A DNA stretch of 64,000 nucleotides from VRUE01 sp963840565. GTDB lineage: Bacteria > Actinomycetota > Thermoleophilia > Solirubrobacterales > 70-9. Location: positions 620,001-684,000 of the forward strand of contig CAWIZH010000002.1 of assembly GCA_963840565.1 (NCBI GenBank). Direction: 5' to 3'. The notes under the pieces are model-generated. The model saw nothing but the letters and a program-made list of their open reading frames with translations. It ran no database searches and was not told where the DNA came from. Positions 60,059 through 64,000 of the stretch are shown piece after piece (position 1 is the stretch's first letter; each line of letters begins with the position of its first letter). The translations under genes were made by a program, and so were the position numbers.

Positions 60059-60741
60059 TCGCCTCCGAAGTGCCAGGAATATTCGCCCTTCTTGTAATTG
60101 ATAGTTGCGGTGTAACGGTAGCCTTCGTACAGGCCGCTTTCTTCTTCGTCGGTAATGGCGATGCAGTGGAAGTCTTGGGCAGCGAGACTGGTATCGAGAG
60201 TCCCGCCATCGGGTTCACATCGTGTGCCCGAGACGTATTCGGAGAAGCCTTCATCCGCTTCGGAATTGGCGTCCTCAGTAATTGCGTCCTCGAGTTCGCC
60301 CTTAATTTCAACTCCGTACTTGGCTTCAATCCGTTCCAGGGCTGCTTCCGCCTTTTCTTTTTCGCGCACTTCCTCGGCTTCTTCAGCCGCTTCTTCTCGG
60401 GCAAGCCGCCTCGCTTCTTCCGCTTCCTTGCTTTCCTTGGCAACCTGATTGTCGTGAGCCACCTTGGCCATTACGCCAGCGGCCAATCCGCCTACGAGCA
60501 GTCCGATTACAACTCCAAGCAGAACGATCTTGCTGCGGGTTGACATGCCCTTGATGCGCTTCTTGGCGCGCATTTTTCGACTGCGGATGAAACTGGCGCC
60601 ACAATGAGGGCAGATGTCTGAGTTGGTCTGAGACTGGGCTGAACAACTCGGACAAACGCGAACCGGCGCCTCTTCGGATTCGGGACCCCGAATCGGTTCA
60701 GGCCCATTATCCGGACCGGACATCTCCGGCTTATCGGACAT
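60055..60741 (-). CDS. Zinc-ribbon, single-TM protein with coiled coil, unknown function
   Basis: 228 residues. An acidic N-terminus precedes a zinc ribbon (VRVCPSCSAQSQTNSDICPH, with CxxC twice), a basic segment, a transmembrane helix (IVLLGVVIGLLVGGLAAGVM), a Glu/Ala-rich coiled coil and a C-terminal domain with two Cys (GTRCEPDG, DFHCIAITDE). The tail TATINYKKGEYSWHFGGE looks like a beta structure. No function is known. It is the first gene of a pair with the protein at 59504. GC content is low for this genome, suggesting transfer. Intact. Confidence 0.68.
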   Translation of the reverse strand: MSDKPEMSGPDNGPEPIRGPESEEAPVRVCPSCSAQSQTNSDICPHCGASFIRSRKMRAKKRIKGMSTRSKIVLLGVVIGLLVGGLAAGVMAKVAHDNQVAKESKEAEEARRLAREEAAEEAEEVREKEKAEAALERIEAKYGVEIKGELEDAITEDANSEADEGFSEYVSGTRCEPDGGTLDTSLAAQDFHCIAITDEEESGLYEGYRYTATINYKKGEYSWHFGGE

Positions 60742-60952
60742 AACTCTTTTCCCCCCAACGGGCAGGCGGGGCGATCCGACTGACTATTTTGCACACACGC
60801 GCCTCCTTGCTTGCCTGGACGAGACAGCGGCATATAAACGATCCTTGATTAATGGAACGTGGCCTGCGCAGTATTTTTTCCGACCGACGGTCAGGTTGGT
60901 GGAGGTGGCGACGAGCAGACGCGAGCCCTCCAACTACAGCGGGATTTTGCGC

Positions 60953-62686
60953 TCAGGTGTTCTGGTAGAGCGGGCCGTCGCCGCCCTCGGGCGTGGTCAG
61001 GCGACCGCCCTTGGCGGTGATCGCGCCGCACTGGACGCAGTTGGTGTAGTTGACGATCACGTCGACGTCGCCGCTCTCGGGGGCGTCGTCGGGGATCTCG
61101 TAGACGCCGGCCGGGCACATCCACTTCCAGGTCTCGGCGATCTCGCGAGGGACGCGCTGCTGCACGCGGATGTGGTTGGGGGCGTCGTCGCGGGTGGCGT
61201 TGCCGCTGATGAAGACGCTGGAGAGCTTGTCGAAGGTGAGCTTGCCGTCGGGCTGGGGGTAGTCGTCCTTGGTGTCGCCGATGAACATCGGCTTGGCGTC
61301 GTTGCTGTGCAGCTTCCAGCGGCCGCCCGGGAAGCGGCCCTTGCTGAGGATCATCATGCCCACCAGCGGCATCCCCTTGAGCAAGCCCTTCTGGAAGGGC
61401 TGGCGCGCGTTGCGCTGTTCGTAGAGGTCCTTGCCGATGATCGACTCGGCGATCGCCTCCTCATAGCCGGAGAAGTCGTTGCTGCCTGCCTTCAGAGACG
61501 CGTAGATGGCCTCGGCGGCCAGCATCCCGGACTTAATCGCATAGTGGACGCCCTTCAGCGCCGCCAGGTTCATCATCCCGGCGCCATCGCCGACCAGCAC
61601 GGCCCCGGGCGCGGAGAGCTTGGGCATCGCCCAGTAACCACCAGCGGGGAGCGCCTTGGCGCCCCAGCTAACCCGCTCGCCACCCTCGAGCACCTTGCGC
61701 ACCATCGGATGGGTCTTGAACTCCTGCAGCAGGTCATGGGCCGACGTGGTCGCGTCGGCGTAGTCGAGGTCGACGATGAAGCCGATCGAGACCAGGTCCT
61801 CGCCGGTCTTCTCGTCTTTCATCGGGTAGATCCAGGAGCCGCCGATCTGGCCGTATTTCGCCGAGATCTTCAGCGGCCAGCCGCCGACCGTGTGGATGAC
61901 CCGATCCAGCGGCTGGTTCACCTTCCAGACCTCCTTGACGCCGAGCTCCCAGACCCGCGGCTCGCGCCCCTCGTCGAGGTCGAACTCCTGCACCGCGGCG
62001 TCGGTTAGGTGACCCCAGCATCCCTCGGCAAGCACGGTCGCCTTGGCGGCGATGTCGGTGCCGGGCTCGAAGTTGCCGAGCTCCTCGCCGTCTTTGCCAC
62101 GACCCTTGTCGCCGGAGCGCACGCCGGCGACCGCGCCGTCGGAGACGATCAGCTGCGTCGCCGCCGTCTCGGTCAGCAGGTAAGCGCCAGCCTCCTCGGC
62201 CTGAGTCTGCATATAGCGGCAGAGCGCTGAGACCGAGACCACCTCGTTGCCGTGGTTGCGCAACGGCGGTGGCGGTGGGATGCGGATCTTCGACTTGCCG
62301 TTGGGCAGCAGGTAGATCGCCTCCTTCTTCACCTCGCCGAAGGCGAAACCCTGCTGGCGCCACTGCTCGCGACTGAGATCGGGGAAGAGCTCCTGCAGCG
62401 GGCCGGGCCGCATCACCGCGCCGGAGAGGTTGTGGCCGCCGCAGGTCTTCGCCTTCTCGATCACCGCGACGGGCACCTCGCCGAGGCTCTCCATCGTCTC
62501 CGGATCGTCGCCGAGCAGCTGCAGCAGGCGGTTGGCACAGGCAAGTCCGGCGGTACCGCCACCGACGATCGCGACACCGATCTCGATCCGCTCGTCCTCG
62601 CCGTCGAGCGAGCGCTTGACGAACTCCTTGGCCACGTCGACGGGAGGCGGGAAATCGGCCGGGATGACCTTGCCGTTGGCGGACAT
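60953..62686 (-). CDS. Electron transfer flavoprotein-ubiquinone oxidoreductase
   Basis: 577 residues, intact. The FAD-binding motif is VAIVGGGTAGLACANRLLQL, with TCGGHNLSGAVMRP (quinone/FAD region) and VGDGAGMMNLAALKGVHYAI (second FAD contact). The C-terminus has MCPAGVYEIP and VNYTNCVQCGAITAKGG, the cysteines of the 4Fe-4S cluster. It passes electrons from ETF, reduced by acyl-CoA dehydrogenases, into the quinone pool at the inner membrane. ETF subunit genes are not in the window. A palindromic operator-like site lies 20 bp upstream of the ATG at 62686. Confidence 0.94.
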   Translation of the reverse strand: MSANGKVIPADFPPPVDVAKEFVKRSLDGEDERIEIGVAIVGGGTAGLACANRLLQLLGDDPETMESLGEVPVAVIEKAKTCGGHNLSGAVMRPGPLQELFPDLSREQWRQQGFAFGEVKKEAIYLLPNGKSKIRIPPPPPLRNHGNEVVSVSALCRYMQTQAEEAGAYLLTETAATQLIVSDGAVAGVRSGDKGRGKDGEELGNFEPGTDIAAKATVLAEGCWGHLTDAAVQEFDLDEGREPRVWELGVKEVWKVNQPLDRVIHTVGGWPLKISAKYGQIGGSWIYPMKDEKTGEDLVSIGFIVDLDYADATTSAHDLLQEFKTHPMVRKVLEGGERVSWGAKALPAGGYWAMPKLSAPGAVLVGDGAGMMNLAALKGVHYAIKSGMLAAEAIYASLKAGSNDFSGYEEAIAESIIGKDLYEQRNARQPFQKGLLKGMPLVGMMILSKGRFPGGRWKLHSNDAKPMFIGDTKDDYPQPDGKLTFDKLSSVFISGNATRDDAPNHIRVQQRVPREIAETWKWMCPAGVYEIPDDAPESGDVDVIVNYTNCVQCGAITAKGGRLTTPEGGDGPLYQNT

Positions 62687-62705
62687 CGATTGGGACTATA
62701 GCCGT

Positions 62706-62723
62706 TGACTGACTAGTCAATCA
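62706..62723. promoter_or_regulatory. TetR-type palindromic operator candidate upstream of ETF-QO
   Basis: TGACTGACTAGTCAATCA is an 18-bp palindrome with one mismatched pair and core TGACTAGTCA. Sites of this type (TGACTnACTAGTCA) are bound by TetR-family regulators of fatty-acid catabolism genes. The position just upstream of the ETF-QO start fits such control. The regulator is not in the window. Confidence 0.55.
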
Positions 62724-62765
62724 GTGAGGAATTCACGCAACGAAGCTGCGTCGGAAGGCGACGGC

Positions 62766-64000
62766 TCAGCTGAGCGTGGCGCCGACGCCGTGCTGGCGGA
62801 ACTCGTTCAGCATCTCGGTCATCGGCCCGAGCTCGCAGGCGACGCCTTCTGCCCACGGCTTGTCGGGATGCTCGTCGAGAGTCTTGTAACCGTTGCCGCT
62901 GATCACGGCGACGACGGTGTCGTCGGGCCCGAGCTTGCCTTCGTTGGCCAGCTTGATCGTCGAGGCGACGGTGGTGCCGCCGGCGGGCTCGGTGAGGATG
63001 CCCTCGGTGGCGCCGAGCAGGTCGATTGCGTCGAAGATCTCGGTGTCGGCCACCGCTGCGGCCGAGCCGCCGCGCGAGGTCACCGCATCGACGACGAGCG
63101 CTCCGTCGCCCGGGGCGCCGATCGCGATCGAGTGCGCCGCGGTGCGTGGCGCCTGCGGTTTGACCTCGCCCGAACCATCGAGGATCGCGGTCGCGATCGG
63201 GTTGCACCCCTCGGCCTGAGCGACGTTGATCTTGGTGCCCGAAGTCTCGGCCAGGCCGACCATCTCGAGCTCCAGCAGGCCCTTGTGCACGCGCGAGGAG
63301 AGCGTCCCGCCGGCGGCCGGAATGACGAAGTGGTCGGGCGCGACCCAGTCAAGCTGCTCGACGACCTCATAGGCGACCGTCTTCGCGCCCTCGGCGTAGA
63401 ACGGCCGCAGGGTGATGTTGGCGAACTGGATGCCGCTGGCCAGCGCCAGCTCGCGGCAGGCGCGGTTGGCTTCGTCGTAGTTGCCGTCGAGCTGACAGAC
63501 GGCGGCGCCCAGCGCCCGGCAGGCGCGGGCCTTGCCGCGCTCCATGTTCGACGGGTAGAAGACGTAGGCGGTGACGCCGGCCTTGGCCGCCAGCGAGGCG
63601 ACCGCGGTGCCGACGTTGCCGGTCGAGACGCAGCCGATCTCGTCTTTGCCCAGCTCGAGCAGGCGGGCGACCGCCATCGAGACGACGCGGTCCTTGTAGG
63701 AGAGGCTGGGACGCTGGGTGCTGTCGTCCTTGAGGTAGAGCTTCTTCAGGCCCAGCTCGGCGCCGAGGCGGTCAGCGTGGATCAGCGGCGTGCGGCCGCT
63801 GTAGCGCCCGACCCGTGCCTTCGCCCTCGCGTCGAGGATCGGCAGCAGCTCTTCGAAGCGCCAGATGTTGATCTCCCGCTCGGAAGTCGGATACTCGGCC
63901 AGCCGCGCTTTGGCCAGCTCGTAGTCGTAGTCGATGTCGAGGCCGTTGCCGCAGCCGAGGCACTTCGAAGTCGTATCGAGCAGAGGCAGGCGCCGCCCAC
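62766..64000 (-). CDS. thrC: Threonine synthase (5' end beyond window)
   Basis: PLP-dependent fold-type II enzyme. At the window edge a Cys pair (KCLGCGNGLDIDYDYELAKA), a zinc-ribbon-like N-terminal feature of many threonine synthases, is followed by GRTPLIHADRLGAELGLKKL. The PLP Lys is in SLSYKDRVVSMAVARLLELG, the phosphate loop in GCVSTGNVGTAVASLAAKAG, and PAAGGTLSSRVHKGLLELEM and TEPAGGTTVASTIKLANEGK complete the core. It makes threonine from O-phosphohomoserine. About 410 residues are visible in one frame; the start codon lies to the right. It is transcribed ahead of ETF-QO. Confidence 0.92.
   Translation of the reverse strand, partial: GRRLPLLDTTSKCLGCGNGLDIDYDYELAKARLAEYPTSEREINIWRFEELLPILDARAKARVGRYSGRTPLIHADRLGAELGLKKLYLKDDSTQRPSLSYKDRVVSMAVARLLELGKDEIGCVSTGNVGTAVASLAAKAGVTAYVFYPSNMERGKARACRALGAAVCQLDGNYDEANRACRELALASGIQFANITLRPFYAEGAKTVAYEVVEQLDWVAPDHFVIPAAGGTLSSRVHKGLLELEMVGLAETSGTKINVAQAEGCNPIATAILDGSGEVKPQAPRTAAHSIAIGAPGDGALVVDAVTSRGGSAAAVADTEIFDAIDLLGATEGILTEPAGGTTVASTIKLANEGKLGPDDTVVAVISGNGYKTLDEHPDKPWAEGVACELGPMTEMLNEFRQHGVGATLS

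Overview
The window is a GC-rich chromosomal segment from an actinobacterium, most plausibly class Thermoleophilia (Solirubrobacterales-like). That placement is an inference. It rests on high GC, on the order tlyA, nadK, recN, steA, steB, pyrG, xerD (the order known from Mycobacterium tuberculosis Rv1694 to Rv1701), on a DUF3866 gene, and on several small Cys-containing secreted proteins without broad homologues. Most genes lie on the minus strand in tightly overlapping ATGA, GTGA or TGATG operons. No rRNA and no CRISPR array were seen. There are three tRNA genes and one tRNA fragment.

Layout. 1-3.7 kb: a HEAT-repeat gene divergent from a secreted toroid-fold protein, a small zincin, and a cupin gene lying between a tRNA(CAU) and a copy of its 3' half. 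3.9-7.5 kb: HPt protein and thioredoxin-like lipoprotein; SDR and glycosyltransferase. 7.5-25.3 kb: dnaG, dgt, recO, mutM, xerD, DUF3866, an M20 peptidase, pyrG, a MraY-like glycosyltransferase, steB, steA, recN, an MFS exporter, nadK, tlyA. 25.4-31.5 kb: an accessory island. A 4.27-kb unit bounded by perfect 67-bp direct repeats carries two secreted proteins, a relaxase fragment, a zinc-ribbon membrane protein, a HEPN-like protein and a VapBC pair. 31.6-37.4 kb: dxs, a prenyl diphosphate synthase, xseB-like, nusB, two secreted proteins, efp. 37.4-41 kb: secreted protein, SDR, M42 peptidase, GGDEF protein. 41.1-52.8 kb: pepQ, aroQ, a fused aroKB, aroC, aroE, mltG, ruvX, alaS, a NifU-MnmA fusion, and an AbiEi/DUF559 protein. 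53-59.4 kb: aspS, hisS, an MBL hydrolase, a formiminotransferase and an aminopeptidase. 59.4-64 kb: tRNA(CAU), two accessory membrane proteins, ETF-QO and thrC (cut by the window edge).

How the genes work together. Five shikimate-pathway activities are clustered (aroE, aroC, aroK, aroB, aroQ). dxs and the prenyl synthase start isoprenoid synthesis. alaS, aspS, hisS, efp, mnmA, tlyA and tRNAs serve translation. recN, recO, mutM, xerD, ruvX and dnaG serve DNA metabolism.

Two cautions and one highlight. Many conserved genes, including essential ones such as alaS, aspS, pyrG, efp and recN, carry one or more single-base frameshifts. These look like consensus errors at GC-rich sites rather than pseudogenes, so spans for those genes were rebuilt across frames. 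The most distinctive feature is a ~115-bp imperfect palindrome present three times (10.3, 15.4 and 23.6 kb). Each copy sits at the stop codon of an upstream gene, and its outermost stem bases differ between copies while staying mostly paired within each copy.
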